The notes beneath the pieces were generated by a model. That model made no database searches, was not told the origin of the DNA, and was given only the letters and a program-made list of their open reading frames with translations. A stretch of DNA of 64,000 bases from Ruegeria sp. 6PALISEP08 (GTDB lineage: Bacteria > Pseudomonadota > Alphaproteobacteria > Rhodobacterales > Rhodobacteraceae). This document shows, in pieces, positions 1-11,630 of the stretch; the stretch's first letter is position 1; every line of letters begins with the position of its first letter. The position numbers were made by a program, and so were the translations under genes. The DNA is taken from the NCBI RefSeq assembly GCF_001238295.1, contig NZ_LGXZ01000014.1, positions 47,542 to 111,541 on the forward strand, written 5' to 3'.

Positions 1-273
1 GATGCGCTGCTGGATCAGCAGGATCGAGCGCGACCCGGTACAATTACAGCGTTCCTAGCACCTATTTTCCCACGGCACCTTGATAGCATCCCGCCCGGTA
101 GTGCGTGCGTTGGAGTTGCTTATACGAGCCGAGCACAGGAAATCGACGCTGGTGAAATCACGGGCCTGTCTGCTTTCATCGCAAGGATTGTGGATGGCAT
201 GGGTATAGCAAATGCAATTGTCTTGCGTGCACAGGCCATTCTGCTCCCTGTTAAGACATTGGTATTCAACTAA
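1..273 (+). CDS. HlyD/YibH-type membrane fusion protein, C-terminal end (5' cut off)
   Basis: Frame 1 is open from the first base to a TAA at 271-273, giving the last 90 residues of a protein whose start lies outside the window. The stretch RARPGTITAFLAP and the end AIVLRAQAILLPVKTLVF match, as I recall the family, the C-terminal signature of YibH/YiaV-type HlyD proteins. These are inner-membrane-anchored periplasmic adaptors of uncharacterised exporters. The small channel gene follows 32 bp downstream on the same strand, so the two could be co-transcribed. Function rests on family resemblance only. The window holds a second protein of the same broad type at 20,592-21,701. Confidence 0.7.
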   Translation, partial: DALLDQQDRARPGTITAFLAPIFPRHLDSIPPGSACVGVAYTSRAQEIDAGEITGLSAFIARIVDGMGIANAIVLRAQAILLPVKTLVFN

Positions 274-305
274 GCTCCCAACTAGCAGAAAGGTAGAGTA
301 TCGCC

Positions 306-632
306 ATGGGTTGCGACGCAAGCTATATTTGCACGTTTTTGTCGGTTTTCCTTTGGGACCTTATCTACCTGTCACCGATACTTATATTCCTGTCGGTTTT
401 TGTGTGCATTCTGGGGATATCAATTGGTCGGATCGAAGGCTGGTCGACCGGACCGAGCCTTTACCATGCTTTCATAAACGCAACTACGGTTGGCTACGGA
501 GACATAATGCCGGAGAAACCCGCGAGCCGGGCCTTGGCGGTTATCAACGCATTTGTTGGGCTTATCTTTGCAGGCATTGTCGTAGGTATTGGTGTACATG
601 CAGTCGAGACCTCAATGAACGTCGAATTTTGA
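306..632 (+). CDS. Small two-helix potassium channel (Ion_trans_2 type)
   Basis: The 108-residue protein has a hydrophobic segment at about 15-43, a pore loop with the K+ selectivity filter TTVGYGD at residues 60-66, and a second hydrophobic segment at about 74-98. This is the minimal KcsA-like pore unit. There is no RCK or cyclic-nucleotide domain, so gating and regulation cannot be read from the sequence. Four subunits would be expected to form one inner-membrane pore. The ATG at 306 was chosen because an AAAGG-like purine stretch lies a short way upstream and the first hydrophobic segment begins soon after. Confidence 0.85.
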   Translation: MGCDASYICTFLSVFLWDLIYLSPILIFLSVFVCILGISIGRIEGWSTGPSLYHAFINATTVGYGDIMPEKPASRALAVINAFVGLIFAGIVVGIGVHAVETSMNVEF

Positions 633-952
633 TTTGTGTCGGTTTCAAGAAACGAGAATGACCGATTTGTCCGCGTAGCGGCCGTCAAAGACGACTAGTG
701 CTGCACCTGCAACGAATGGCGGTTGTGTGGCCGTTGCTACTGGCGATAGCGCAACACCGTTGAATCGACTCTGCCTTTCGTCGAGAAAAACTGACCGCAA
801 ATCTCTTGCCGGGCTTGATCACTAGTTTTGGCCGGTAGTCAATGTCGGTGGAGCACCGGTTCGAATCCGAGATACGGCTTCGAGCCGTACGTCATCTTAC
901 GTACATCTTACGTACATCCAGATCTCATAAGTCGTTGTTTTTAAATGATTTG
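633..952. other. Gene-free stretch with a tRNA T-arm-like fragment and a short tandem repeat
   Basis: I see no credible gene here. At about 851-871 the plus strand has a T-arm-like block (GGTTCGAATCC in context) with no acceptor or anticodon arm around it. It may be a remnant of a tRNA 3' end. At 893-914 an 11-bp unit (CATCTTACGTA) occurs twice head to tail. Neither feature has a demonstrated role. Confidence 0.4.
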
Positions 953-1028
953 TGGTGCCCCCACACGGACTCGAACCGCGGACCTACTGATTACAAATCA
1001 GTTGCTCTACCAGCTGAGCTATAGGGGC
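953..1028 (-). tRNA. tRNA-Thr (anticodon TGT), CCA encoded
   Basis: Read on the minus strand, the 76 nt fold into a standard cloverleaf. The acceptor GCCCCTA pairs with TGGGGGC, the D-arm is GCTC...GAGC, and the anticodon stem ACTGA/TCAGT carries a TTTGTAA loop with anticodon TGT. The T-loop is TTCGAGT, followed by discriminator A and an encoded CCA. It reads ACA threonine codons. Confidence 0.95.
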
Positions 1029-1208
1029 ACAGGCAGTCGATTACTTCCTCTGGCGCGGGACTGCAAGCATCATTTTTGGCTCGAACTAGGGTATTGTCCG
1101 TTTTCCCGAGAACGTGCAAAAACCACACAGGAAAAAACACCGCATACGTCTGGCAAACCGAATGGTACATGCGAAACTGGACACAACAGCGGGGGTAAGG
1201 GAGACGAC

Positions 1209-2078
1209 ATGCAGGTGATCATTCATGCTGGCGCTGCCTTTACTGATGAAGGGCGCATATTGTCCTCACTTGCGGCAAACAGACGGCTGCTGGACGGGAT
1301 GAACACTGCATCCATGGGACCGCGGCTATCCCGGCAATTCGTCAATATCATGTCGGATGCGCTGAGCCAGGGCACCACTGTTGATGAAACCCGAAACAGT
1401 TTGGCCCCCCTTTTTCCCGATGACACAAACCTAGAGCGTGTGATTCTGTCGAGCGACAAGTTCTTTGCCCCCCGACGGACCACGCTGCAACATGGTCAGA
1501 TCTATCCCTTTGCCGGAAAACGGGCAGCTTTTACCGGGACTCTTCTGGAAGGGGCACAACTTGAGTTGTTTGTTGGGTTGGTGAATCCGGGCATTTTTAT
1601 TCCCAATGTTCTGATGTCCATTCATGAAGACCATCGCAGGGATATTCTGGCCAGCACCGATCTCAGTTGTCTAAGTTGGCTCAGCATGATCGAAGACCTG
1701 CGTGAGCTTGCACCCCAGATCCAGTTGACCGTGTGGGAAAACGAAAACTTGCCGCTGATCTGGGGTGACATCATTCGAGCCATGACCGGGCTACCCGAGG
1801 AGACCCATCTGCCCGATGAGTTTTCCTTCTTGTCTTCACTTTTGACCGATGCCGGACAAAGGCACGTGCTGGAGATCGTGCAGCACGACAGACCTGCGGA
1901 TATCCAAAGCCAACGCGAAGAACTGGCACAGGTCCTGGATCAGCACGCGCAGCCGGATCAGGTTGAAGAAGAGTTGGGTTTGCCAGGTTGGAGCGTTGAA
2001 ATATTCGAAGCGTTTTCAGAGCTTTACGCGCAGGACATGACCGCAATTCGGGCAATGTCGGACGTTCGCGTACTTTAA
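1209..2078 (+). CDS. Conserved hypothetical protein
   Basis: The 289-residue protein starts at an ATG preceded by a GGGAGA-type ribosome site. The reading frame stays open upstream, but that part runs through the tRNA gene and is not coding. The N-terminus (MQVIIHAGAAFTDEGRIL) looks like a beta strand followed by a turn, as at the start of sulfotransferase-like or glycosyltransferase-like proteins. However, I see no canonical PAPS-binding motif. There is no signal peptide or membrane helix, so it is probably cytoplasmic. I cannot assign a function. It stands alone between tRNA-Thr and the lysine-catabolic genes. Confidence 0.7.
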   Translation: MQVIIHAGAAFTDEGRILSSLAANRRLLDGMNTASMGPRLSRQFVNIMSDALSQGTTVDETRNSLAPLFPDDTNLERVILSSDKFFAPRRTTLQHGQIYPFAGKRAAFTGTLLEGAQLELFVGLVNPGIFIPNVLMSIHEDHRRDILASTDLSCLSWLSMIEDLRELAPQIQLTVWENENLPLIWGDIIRAMTGLPEETHLPDEFSFLSSLLTDAGQRHVLEIVQHDRPADIQSQREELAQVLDQHAQPDQVEEELGLPGWSVEIFEAFSELYAQDMTAIRAMSDVRVL

Positions 2079-2253
2079 GCTTCGGTTGTGTCTTTGCGCC
2101 TCAAAATGAGAGCTCCGCCACAAATCCGTCAAATCGCCACCTCTCTCGTCATAACGTCAGACTTTTCGTTCATTTCGTCAAATTTCACCCTGCCACTCGA
2201 ACACCTCTCGGACCATCGTTGGGCGAGGCATAAATTGGGAGGCAAATACAGGT

Positions 2254-3360
2254 ATGTCCTGGAATGTGTGTATCGTAGGCGCAGGCAAGATCGGTCAGAT
2301 GATCGCGACCTTGCTGAAAGCATCGCCAAATTACACCGTGTCGGTTGCGGATCACGATCTGAAATCACTGTCAGAAATTGCAAAAATGGGCATTTCTACA
2401 AAACAGATCGATGCCAGTGACGCGCGAAAACTGGCAGAAAACCTGAAGGGGTTCAACGCGGTCATTTCGGCGGCACCGTTCTTTCTCACACCAAAAATTG
2501 CCGAAGCTGCCAAGACAGCAGGCGCACACTACTTTGACCTGACCGAAGACGTAGCTGCCACCAACGCCGTGCGTGCCTTGGCTGAAGACAGTCAGACAGC
2601 CTTTATGCCGCAATGCGGGCTGGCGCCGGGCTTTGTAGGTATCGCGGGCGCATCACTGGCCACCGAGTTTGATGAGATCGACAGCCTCCATATGCGGGTG
2701 GGCGCGCTGCCGCTCTATCCGACCAACGCGTTGAAATACAACCTGACCTGGTCAACCGACGGGCTGATCAACGAGTATTGCAACCCCTGTGATGCCATCG
2801 TGAACGGCCAATTGGTCAAGACCGTGCCGCTAGAGGATTACGAGGTCCTGGGACATGACGGCGTGGAATACGAATGCTTCAACACCTCGGGCGGGCTGGG
2901 CACATTGCCCGAAACGCTGGAAGGTAGGGCGCGGTCGGTCTCTTATCGCTCGATCCGTTATCCGGGTCATTGTGAAATTCTGAAACTGCTGCTGCACGAT
3001 CTGGGCCTGGAACGTCGCCGTGATCTGCTGAAAGAGATTTTCGAATCCGCCCTGCCCCGCACCGATCAGGATGTGGTTCTGGTCTACTGCACCGCCAAGG
3101 GCATGATCGACGGCGCGCTGCGTGAAAAATCGCTGATCAACAAGAGCTTTGCCCGTGACATCAACGGCCAGACCTGGAGTGCGATTCAGGTCACAACAGC
3201 GGCGGGGGTTCTGGGTGTCGTTGACCTGATGCGCACTGGCACACTGCCCTCGAAAGGCTTTGTCCGGCAGGAGCAGGTGAAGCTTGTTGATTTCCTGAAC
3301 ACCGAATTTGGCGCGCTCTATCGCGCCGGTGACGTTACACTTCAAAACAAGGCAGCCTGA
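2254..3360 (+). CDS. Saccharopine dehydrogenase family protein (lysine catabolism)
   Basis: The 368-residue protein opens with a Rossmann nucleotide-binding motif ([14 protein letters not shown], residues 8-21) and an acidic residue at the end of strand 2 (VADHD). The saccharopine dehydrogenase C-terminal fold follows. Enzymes of this family oxidise saccharopine to glutamate and alpha-aminoadipate semialdehyde. The next gene, 3 bp downstream, encodes the semialdehyde dehydrogenase that would use this product, which makes the assignment much stronger. A GGAGG lies about 11 nt before the ATG. No lysine-ketoglutarate reductase, which makes saccharopine, is found in the window. Confidence 0.85.
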   Translation: MSWNVCIVGAGKIGQMIATLLKASPNYTVSVADHDLKSLSEIAKMGISTKQIDASDARKLAENLKGFNAVISAAPFFLTPKIAEAAKTAGAHYFDLTEDVAATNAVRALAEDSQTAFMPQCGLAPGFVGIAGASLATEFDEIDSLHMRVGALPLYPTNALKYNLTWSTDGLINEYCNPCDAIVNGQLVKTVPLEDYEVLGHDGVEYECFNTSGGLGTLPETLEGRARSVSYRSIRYPGHCEILKLLLHDLGLERRRDLLKEIFESALPRTDQDVVLVYCTAKGMIDGALREKSLINKSFARDINGQTWSAIQVTTAAGVLGVVDLMRTGTLPSKGFVRQEQVKLVDFLNTEFGALYRAGDVTLQNKAA

Positions 3361-3363
3361 GAC

Positions 3364-4875
<1,512 letters not shown>

Positions 4876-4922
4876 GGCTCGCGCTGTTCGTGAACGAACG
4901 GCTTTTGAAATCAACACAACGT

Positions 4923-4957
4923 GGCCGCATCGGGAAGGCAAACCCGGTGCGGCCTTT
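4923..4957 (+). terminator. Intrinsic terminator after the semialdehyde dehydrogenase gene
   Basis: A 12-bp stem (GGCCGCATCGGG against CCCGGTGCGGCC, one G-T pair) closes an 8-nt loop and is followed by TTTAT. The T-run is on the plus-strand side, so it ends the upstream operon. It lies between convergent genes and may also affect the minus-strand LysR transcript. Confidence 0.85.
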
Positions 4958-4966
4958 ATGATCTTT

Positions 4967-5875
4967 TCAGCAACCCACCGATCGCCGTTGCTTTGACTGT
5001 TTGATCAACCAGTCCGAAAAGACCTGAACCGCTTCATTTTTCTGCCCTGTTGGAAAAGCGACGTAATAGGCGCTGCCCGACACGTTCGCGACCTGACCAA
5101 TTTCGACAAGCGCGCCCGAGGTCAACTCGGCCTCGATCAGATAAGACGGCAGGATTGCAGCCCCCAACCCGGCCACGGCCCCTTCAATCAGCATCGAAAA
5201 CTGATCAAAGCGCATACCCGGAAAGACAGCACGCGCATCCAACCCCAGACTGGCATGATAGTCCGACCACTGCTCGGACCGAGAGGTGAGATGCAACAGC
5301 GGCAGATCGAACACATCTCGTTTCTCACCGAGCCCCGCGCTGCCCAACAGCGCAGGCGCAGCGGTGACCACCAGATGTTCCGGGAACAGCTTGCGCAGCC
5401 GAGCACCCGGCCAGTCGTCATGCCCGAAGTGAATGGCAACGTCCACGCGTCTTTCTTCAAGGCTGAACGGCGTCGTGTAGGAATGTAGATCCAGTTCGAT
5501 CCCCGGATGCAATGCTTTGAAACCGGCGAGGCGTGGCACCAGCCACCGCGTCGCAAAGGTAGGTAGCACGGCCATCGTCAGCAATGTTGCACCATCCCCG
5601 GCGGCAATGGCGCGGTTGATCGTGCCACTAAGTCGTTCCAGATCGCCGGCCAGTTCCGCGCGCAACGCGCGTCCTGCTTTGGAAAGCCGAACCGCGCGCC
5701 CGACCCGTCGAAACAACGTGACGCCAATCGCCGCCTCCAACTCGCGCACCTGACGGCTGACAGCGCCTTGCGTGACGCCCAGTTCTTCCGCCGCCATAGT
5801 ATAGCTTTCGTGACGTGCGGCGGCTTCAAAACTGCGCATCAAGGCAAGAGACGGAAGAGCGTTGATCCGGGGCAT
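4967..5875 (-). CDS. LysR-family transcriptional regulator (GcvA/GcdR-like)
   Basis: The 302-residue protein has an N-terminal winged helix-turn-helix (about residues 1-60, AAEELGVTQGAVSRQVRELE) and a LysR substrate-binding domain. The start MPRINALPSLALMRSFEAA is typical of the GcvA group. Two further start codons lie up to 15 nt upstream. The gene is divergent from the aminotransferase-gcdH-E1 operon, with about 100 bp between them. LysR proteins usually control the adjacent divergent operon, and in pseudomonads a related regulator (GcdR) controls glutaryl-CoA dehydrogenase. I infer a glutarate or 2-oxoadipate pathway regulator. Confidence 0.9.
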   Translation of the reverse strand: MPRINALPSLALMRSFEAAARHESYTMAAEELGVTQGAVSRQVRELEAAIGVTLFRRVGRAVRLSKAGRALRAELAGDLERLSGTINRAIAAGDGATLLTMAVLPTFATRWLVPRLAGFKALHPGIELDLHSYTTPFSLEERRVDVAIHFGHDDWPGARLRKLFPEHLVVTAAPALLGSAGLGEKRDVFDLPLLHLTSRSEQWSDYHASLGLDARAVFPGMRFDQFSMLIEGAVAGLGAAILPSYLIEAELTSGALVEIGQVANVSGSAYYVAFPTGQKNEAVQVFSDWLIKQSKQRRSVGC

Positions 5876-5973
5876 AAAATCCATGAGCATTAGTCACAGA
5901 AAAGATACCTATTAAGGTGTTTTTCTCAAGTAAAATTCACACTAGTTTCAAGCTGAACTTCAAAGGAAGTGCC

Positions 5974-7149
5974 ATGCTGTTCCAACGCGCTGACCGGTTA
6001 AACGGTATCGAACTCTCCGAAATCGTGCAGATTTCCGAGGCTGCTGCCCGCCTGCGCACGGAAGGTCGCGATATTGTGGCGCTGTCAACGGGTGAGCCGG
6101 ATCTGCCCACGCCGCCCCACGTGGTCGAGGCGGCCCATGCAGCGGCGCAGGAAGGCAAGACAAAATACCCACCAACCGCAGGTGTGCCTGATCTGCGCAC
6201 CGAGATCGCTCGTCAGGCAGGGGTCGAGTTGGCGCAAGTCATCGTGTCGACCGGCGCAAAACAGGTAATCGCAAACGCAATGTTGGCCAGCCTGAACCCA
6301 GGTGACGAAGTCATCATGCCTGCGCCCTATTGGACCAGCTATTCCGATATTGTCCGCATGGCAGGCGGTATGCCGGTTGTTCTGCCCTGCCCGATGGAGC
6401 AAGGATTCAAGCTGCGGCCCGATCAGCTTGAGGTCGCAATCACACCCCGCACCCGCTGGCTGATGCTCAACACGCCGTCGAACCCGTCCGGGGCAATCTA
6501 CACGCAGGATGAGATCACCGCCCTGACCGCCGTATTGGCACAGCATCCGCATGTCTGGGTTCTGGCAGATGAAATCTACCAGCACCTCAGCTTCGTCCCC
6601 TTCGTTTCCTTAGCCGATGCCGCGCCTGGGCTTGCCGAGCGTATGTTGATCGTCAATGGCGTGGCAAAAGCCTGGTCCATGACCGGCTGGCGCATCGGTT
6701 GGGGGATCGGGCCTGCTGAACTGATCAAGGCAATGGTGGTCGTGCAAGGCCAAGTGACCTCGGGCGCGTGTTCGATTTCGCAATGGGCGTCACTGGCCGC
6801 CATTACATGCGACCCAACCCTGCTGGCAGAACGCTGCGACCTCTTCGCCCACCGCCGTGATCTGGTGGTTGCTGGACTGAACGCGGTTCCCGGGCTGCGG
6901 TGTGACGCGCCTGACGGGGCCTTCTATGCTTTCCCCACTTGCGCGGAATTGCTTGCAGATAACGGCGGACCCTTCAAAAATGACGCTGACTTCTGCGCCT
7001 GGGTGCTGGAAGATGCCGGTGTCGCTGTTGTACCCGGTCGCGCCTTTGGTTTGCCCGGACATTTCCGCCTAAGCTTTGCCTACGCACAAGATACAATTGC
7101 AGCTGGTCTTGAACGCCTTATGTCGGCTGTAGAAAGGAAACTCTCATGA
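5974..7149 (+). CDS. Class I/II aminotransferase, probable 2-aminoadipate transaminase
   Basis: The 391-residue protein is a fold-type I PLP enzyme of the aspartate aminotransferase superfamily. It has the substrate/cofactor motif NTPSNPSGA, the aspartate in [12 protein letters not shown], the PLP lysine in [16 protein letters not shown] and the arginine in [10 protein letters not shown] near the C-terminus. The ATG at 5974 has an AAAGGAAG ribosome site; the open frame continues further upstream without one. The gene overlaps the glutaryl-CoA dehydrogenase start by 4 bp. Given its neighbours it probably converts 2-aminoadipate to 2-oxoadipate. Sequence alone would only say aspartate/aromatic-type aminotransferase. 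Confidence 0.85.
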   Translation: MLFQRADRLNGIELSEIVQISEAAARLRTEGRDIVALSTGEPDLPTPPHVVEAAHAAAQEGKTKYPPTAGVPDLRTEIARQAGVELAQVIVSTGAKQVIANAMLASLNPGDEVIMPAPYWTSYSDIVRMAGGMPVVLPCPMEQGFKLRPDQLEVAITPRTRWLMLNTPSNPSGAIYTQDEITALTAVLAQHPHVWVLADEIYQHLSFVPFVSLADAAPGLAERMLIVNGVAKAWSMTGWRIGWGIGPAELIKAMVVVQGQVTSGACSISQWASLAAITCDPTLLAERCDLFAHRRDLVVAGLNAVPGLRCDAPDGAFYAFPTCAELLADNGGPFKNDADFCAWVLEDAGVAVVPGRAFGLPGHFRLSFAYAQDTIAAGLERLMSAVERKLS

Positions 7150-8348
7150 AACCACAATCCCGTCCGCAGCTTGGCCCTTTCACCTGGGAAGACCCGTTCC
7201 TGCTGGAAGATCAACTGGCCGAAGACGAGCGCATGGTGCGCGATTCTGCGCGTGCTTATGCGCAGGACAAACTGCTGCCCCGCGTGACCGAAGCCTTTGC
7301 CAAGGAAGAAACCGATCCCAATATCTTCCGCGAAATGGGTGAGATGGGCCTGCTGGGCACCACAATCCCCGAAGAATTTGGCGGCATAGGATCCAGCTAT
7401 GTGACCTATGGCCTTGTGGCGAGTGAAGTTGAGCGTGTCGACAGCGGCTACCGCTCGATGATGTCCGTGCAGTCCAGCCTGGTGATGTATCCGATCTATG
7501 CCTATGGCACCGACGAACAGCGCCAGAAATACCTGCCGAAACTGGCCAGTGGCGAGTTTATCGGCTGTTTTGGCCTGACCGAACCCGACGCGGGCTCGGA
7601 CCCCGGCGGGATGAAGACCGTCGCCAAAAAGACTGAAGGGGGGTATGTGCTGAACGGCTCGAAAATGTGGATCTCGAACGCGCCGATCGCGGATGTGTTT
7701 GTGGTCTGGGCAAAATCCGAAGCGCATGACGGCAAGATCAAAGGCTTTGTTCTGGACAAGGGCATGGCGGGACTGTCCGCGCCCAAGATCGAAGGCAAAC
7801 TGTCCCTGCGCGCCTCGATCACCGGTGAGATCGTGATGAACAATGTCGAGGTCTCGGAAGACGCGCTGTTGCCCAATGTCGAGGGACTCAAAGGTCCGTT
7901 CGGCTGCCTGAACCGCGCACGTTACGGTATTGCCTGGGGAACCATGGGTGCGGCCGAAGCCTGCTGGCACGCGGCCCATCAATACGGGATGGATCGCAAG
8001 CAATTTGGGCGGCCTCTGGCGCAGACCCAGCTGTTCCAGTTGAAACTTGCCAACATGCAGACCGAGATCGCCCTTGGCCTACAGGCTGCCCTGCGTGTGG
8101 GTCGCCTGATGGACGAAGCCCGCGCCGCCCCTGAGATGATCAGCCTGATCAAACGCAACAATTGCGGCAAGGCACTTGAGATCGCGCGTCACGCCCGTGA
8201 CATGCATGGCGGCAACGGCATCAGTCAGGACTTTCACGTCATCCGGCACATGGTGAATCTGGAAACGGTGAACACCTATGAAGGCACCCACGACGTGCAC
8301 GCGCTGATTTTGGGGCGCGCGCAAACGGGCCTGCAAGCCTTCGCCTAA
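7146..8348 (+). CDS. gcdH: Glutaryl-CoA dehydrogenase
   Basis: The 400-residue protein is an acyl-CoA dehydrogenase with the usual N-terminal helical, middle beta ([18 protein letters not shown]) and C-terminal helical domains. The catalytic glutamate lies in [12 protein letters not shown]. The N-terminus ([15 protein letters not shown]) is typical of glutaryl-CoA dehydrogenases. The enzyme oxidatively decarboxylates glutaryl-CoA to crotonyl-CoA, passing electrons to electron-transfer flavoprotein. The gene overlaps the aminotransferase by 4 bp and is followed 11 bp later by the E1 gene, so the flux 2-aminoadipate to 2-oxoadipate to glutaryl-CoA to crotonyl-CoA is encoded in one operon. Confidence 0.93.
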   Translation: MKPQSRPQLGPFTWEDPFLLEDQLAEDERMVRDSARAYAQDKLLPRVTEAFAKEETDPNIFREMGEMGLLGTTIPEEFGGIGSSYVTYGLVASEVERVDSGYRSMMSVQSSLVMYPIYAYGTDEQRQKYLPKLASGEFIGCFGLTEPDAGSDPGGMKTVAKKTEGGYVLNGSKMWISNAPIADVFVVWAKSEAHDGKIKGFVLDKGMAGLSAPKIEGKLSLRASITGEIVMNNVEVSEDALLPNVEGLKGPFGCLNRARYGIAWGTMGAAEACWHAAHQYGMDRKQFGRPLAQTQLFQLKLANMQTEIALGLQAALRVGRLMDEARAAPEMISLIKRNNCGKALEIARHARDMHGGNGISQDFHVIRHMVNLETVNTYEGTHDVHALILGRAQTGLQAFA

Positions 8349-8359
8349 GGACAGTCAAC

Positions 8360-10549
8360 ATGGATCGCGCAGCCATTGTGCACGAAAACTTCCTGCGTCG
8401 CGTGGCGGCGCGGGATTTCCCAGCGGGTAAGGCCCCAGCTGGTCCTCTGACCCAGACCGAAGCCGTGGGACTGTATCGCGCACAATGCCTTAGCCGCGCG
8501 TTGGATCGGCAAAGCCGCGCGATGCAGAAAGCCGGTCAGGGGTTTTATACCATCGGATCTTCCGGGCACGAAGGAATAGCAGCTGTTGCAGCCGCCCTGC
8601 GTCCGACTGATCCTGCCTTTCTGCACTATCGCGATGCTGCCTTTCAGATCGCCCGCTCCGATCAGGTGCCGGGACAGAGCCCGACCTGGGATATTCTGTT
8701 GTCCTTCGCCTCATCCTCAGAAGACCCGATCAGTGGCGGACGGCACAAGGTTCTGGGGTCCAAAACGCTGTGCATTCCACCGCAGACTTCGACCATTGCA
8801 AGTCATCTGCCCAAGGCAGTGGGCGCGGCCTATGCCATTGGCGCGGCCCGCCGCCACCGGCCTGAACATGCTGATATGCCTGACGACGCGATTGTCTATT
8901 GTTCCTTCGGTGATGCCTCTGCCAACCACTCAACCGCGCAAGGGGCGTTCAACACTGCGCAATGGACCTCCTACCAATCAGTGCCCCTACCACTTTTGTT
9001 TTGTTGTGAAGACAACGGCATCGGCATCTCGACCAAAACGCCGCGAGGCTGGATCGCAGCGACCTTCGAGAACCGGCCGGGATTGAAATACTTCAGCTGC
9101 AACGGGCTTGATCTGTTCGACACGTTCCGTGTGGCGCAAGAGGCCGCAGACTATGTGCGCCGCCGCCGCAAACCCGCCTTTCTGCACGTGCGCACCGTGC
9201 GCCTTTACGGTCATGCCGGGGCCGATATGCCAACAACGTATCTGCCAAAATCCGAGGTTGAGGAGGAAGAGGCCAACGATCCTTTGCTGCATTCGGTCCG
9301 CCTGTTGGAGCAATCTGGCGCGATGCAACCCGAAGACGCCCTGCGTGTCTATACCGACACCTGTGCCCGCGTCGCACGCGTGGCTGACAAAGCCGTAACC
9401 CGTCCACGCCTGAAAACGGCAAGCGACGTGATAGCAAGTCTAGTCCCACCCACGCGCCACTGTGCGCCGACCAACGGTCCTACCCCCGAGCAAAGGGCCG
9501 AGGTCTTCGGTGGCGATCTCAAGGCGCAGTCCGAGCCTCAGATCATGTCACGCCTGATCAACTGGACCCTGACCGACCTGATGCTGGAACACGCTGAAAT
9601 CGTGATGATGGGCGAAGATGTTGGGCGCAAAGGCGGTGTCTATGGTGTGACGCAAAAATTGCAGGCCCGCTTTGGCCCCGACCGGATGATCGATACGCTT
9701 CTGGATGAACAGTCGATCCTTGGCTTGGCAATCGGCATGGCACAAAACGGGTTCATTCCCATACCTGAAATCCAGTTTCTGGCCTATCTACACAACGCCG
9801 AAGATCAGTTGCGCGGCGAGGCGGCCACCCTGCCCTTCTTCTCAAACGGTCAGTACACAAACCCGATGGTCTTACGCATTGCCGGGTTGGGGTATCAGAA
9901 AGGGTTTGGCGGGCATTTCCATAACGATAACTCGGTCGCAGTTCTTCGCGACATTCCTGGCCTGATCCTGGCTTGCCCGTCGCACGGAGCTGATGCCGCG
10001 CGGATGCTGCGTGAATGCGTGCGGCTTGCGCGCGAGGAGCAACGGCTTGTCGTGTTCCTAGAACCCATCGCGCTCTACCCAATGCGCGATTTACACGAGG
10101 TGGGCGATGGCGGATGGATGCAGACCTACCCCGACCCGTCCGAACGCATCGGGTTCGGAGAGGTCCGCGTGGAGGGCGACGGAGATGATCTGGCCATCGT
10201 AACCTTCGGCAATGGCGTCTATCTCAGCCATCATGCGCAAAAGGCGTTGCAGGCGGATGGTATCAAATCCCGGATCGTCGACCTGCGGTGGCTGTCACCC
10301 CTGCCGAAGGATGCCTTGACCCATGCGATAGCCGGGGCCAAACGTATCCTGATCGTTGACGAAACGCGCCACCATGGCGGTGTGGCCGAGGCGCTGATGG
10401 CGCATTTTCATGAATCCGTAAATGTACCACTGGCCCGTATCACCGCCGAAGACAGCTTCATCGCAACCGGCCCGGCCTATGCCGCCACAATGCCGTCCAA
10501 AAACAGCATCGAGGCCGCAGCGCGGCGCCTGATGGAGACCGAGGTATGA
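8360..10549 (+). CDS. 2-oxoacid dehydrogenase E1, fused alpha and beta subunits (candidate 2-oxoadipate dehydrogenase)
   Basis: The 729-residue protein joins an E1-alpha module (about 1-385) to an E1-beta module (about 395-729). The alpha part has a thiamine-diphosphate motif, GDASANHSTAQGAFN. The beta part has the typical MMGEDVGRKGGVYGVTQKL opening and a conserved GGHFHNDNS-type cofactor/substrate region. Such E1 proteins decarboxylate 2-oxoacids and transfer the acyl group to a lipoyl E2. No E2 or E3 gene is nearby, so it would have to borrow them from another complex. Its place between gcdH and a FabD-like gene suggests 2-oxoadipate to glutaryl-CoA, but branched-chain 2-oxoacids cannot be excluded. 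Confidence 0.85.
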   Translation: MDRAAIVHENFLRRVAARDFPAGKAPAGPLTQTEAVGLYRAQCLSRALDRQSRAMQKAGQGFYTIGSSGHEGIAAVAAALRPTDPAFLHYRDAAFQIARSDQVPGQSPTWDILLSFASSSEDPISGGRHKVLGSKTLCIPPQTSTIASHLPKAVGAAYAIGAARRHRPEHADMPDDAIVYCSFGDASANHSTAQGAFNTAQWTSYQSVPLPLLFCCEDNGIGISTKTPRGWIAATFENRPGLKYFSCNGLDLFDTFRVAQEAADYVRRRRKPAFLHVRTVRLYGHAGADMPTTYLPKSEVEEEEANDPLLHSVRLLEQSGAMQPEDALRVYTDTCARVARVADKAVTRPRLKTASDVIASLVPPTRHCAPTNGPTPEQRAEVFGGDLKAQSEPQIMSRLINWTLTDLMLEHAEIVMMGEDVGRKGGVYGVTQKLQARFGPDRMIDTLLDEQSILGLAIGMAQNGFIPIPEIQFLAYLHNAEDQLRGEAATLPFFSNGQYTNPMVLRIAGLGYQKGFGGHFHNDNSVAVLRDIPGLILACPSHGADAARMLRECVRLAREEQRLVVFLEPIALYPMRDLHEVGDGGWMQTYPDPSERIGFGEVRVEGDGDDLAIVTFGNGVYLSHHAQKALQADGIKSRIVDLRWLSPLPKDALTHAIAGAKRILIVDETRHHGGVAEALMAHFHESVNVPLARITAEDSFIATGPAYAATMPSKNSIEAAARRLMETEV

Positions 10550-11583
10550 GCCAAGAAAAACAGACCGCCGTTGTTATCTGCCCCGGTCGCGGAACGTATA
10601 ACAAACCCGAACTTGGTGTGCTGGGGCGTCACTTCTCGGACAACGCGCTGCTGGCCCACTTCGACCAGATGCGCAGCGCACAGGGCCAGGAAACTCTGAC
10701 TGCGCTGGACGGCGCGACGCGGTATTCGGTTGCAAAACATACGCGCGGCGATAATGCCTCGGCCCTGATCTATGCCGCTACGCTAGGCGATTTCCGCGCC
10801 ATCGACCCTGAAAAGATCGACGTGGTGGCGGTGACAGGCAACTCGATGGGCTGGTATTCGGCCCTGGCCTGCGCTGGCGCGTTGATCGCCGAAAGTGGGT
10901 TCGAGGTGGTCAACACCATGGGCACGCTGATGCAGGACAACATGATCGGTGGGCAGCTTGTTTATCCATTCCTGAACGCGGATTGGCATCCGGATCCAGT
11001 CCGCAAGGCCGAGCTTTTGGCTCTGGTCGATCAGATCAGCGGAACGGATGCAACGCTGACCCTGTCGATTGATCTGGGTGGAATGCTGGTGTTGGCAGGG
11101 GATGAAGCCGGGCTGGCTGCGTTCGAAAAAGCCGTGCCAGTTGTGCAGGATCGATTTCCCCTGCGCCTGGCCAATCACGCGGGCTTTCATTCAAACCTTC
11201 AAGCCCCCGTGGCCGCGCAGGGCCGCGCGCGACTGGGCGTTGACCTTTTCCAACAGCCCGATCTTCCGATGATCGACGGCCGCGGTCAGATCTGGTGGCC
11301 CGGAGCTTGCGACACGCACGCGCTTTGGGATTATACGCTGGGTCATCAGGTCACAGAAACCTACGACTTCACCCAGGCGGTTGCACAGGCCGCACGTGAG
11401 TTCGCGCCAGACCTGTTCATTGTCACCGGCCCGGGCACCACGCTGGGCGGGGCTGTGGCACAATCCCTGATCCTCAGCAACTGGGATGGGCTGTGCGACA
11501 AGACTGCCTTCCAGAACAATCAGCGCGAAGCACCTTTTCTGGTTTCAATGGGGATGGACGATCAAAGGACACTGGTCACCTAG
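10546..11583 (+). CDS. FabD-like acyltransferase-fold protein of unknown substrate
   Basis: The 345-residue protein has the malonyl-CoA:ACP transacylase fold. It shows the nucleophile elbow VTGNSMGWYSAL (Ser100, variant of GHSxG with Asn replacing His before the serine) and a later histidine in NHAGFHSNLQAP. It overlaps the E1 gene by 4 bp (ATGA) and is the last gene of the operon. True FabD genes lie in fatty-acid clusters, and the elbow here differs from theirs. A role in fatty-acid synthesis is therefore doubtful. An acyl-CoA or acyl-lipoyl transfer or editing role in 2-oxoadipate oxidation is conceivable, but this is inference. Confidence 0.75.
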   Translation: MSQEKQTAVVICPGRGTYNKPELGVLGRHFSDNALLAHFDQMRSAQGQETLTALDGATRYSVAKHTRGDNASALIYAATLGDFRAIDPEKIDVVAVTGNSMGWYSALACAGALIAESGFEVVNTMGTLMQDNMIGGQLVYPFLNADWHPDPVRKAELLALVDQISGTDATLTLSIDLGGMLVLAGDEAGLAAFEKAVPVVQDRFPLRLANHAGFHSNLQAPVAAQGRARLGVDLFQQPDLPMIDGRGQIWWPGACDTHALWDYTLGHQVTETYDFTQAVAQAAREFAPDLFIVTGPGTTLGGAVAQSLILSNWDGLCDKTAFQNNQREAPFLVSMGMDDQRTLVT

Positions 11584-11630
11584 CCTGACGCCTCACCTTG
11601 AAGGCGCCAATGGCTGAGAGGTTGCTCTGG

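Noticed and set aside
945..1208. Open frame extending the 1,209-2,078 gene upstream by 88 codons
   Set aside because: It runs through tRNA-Thr on the other strand and has no ribosome site; ATG 1,209 has one.
7080..8003. 307-codon minus-strand frame
   Set aside because: Antisense of glutaryl-CoA dehydrogenase.
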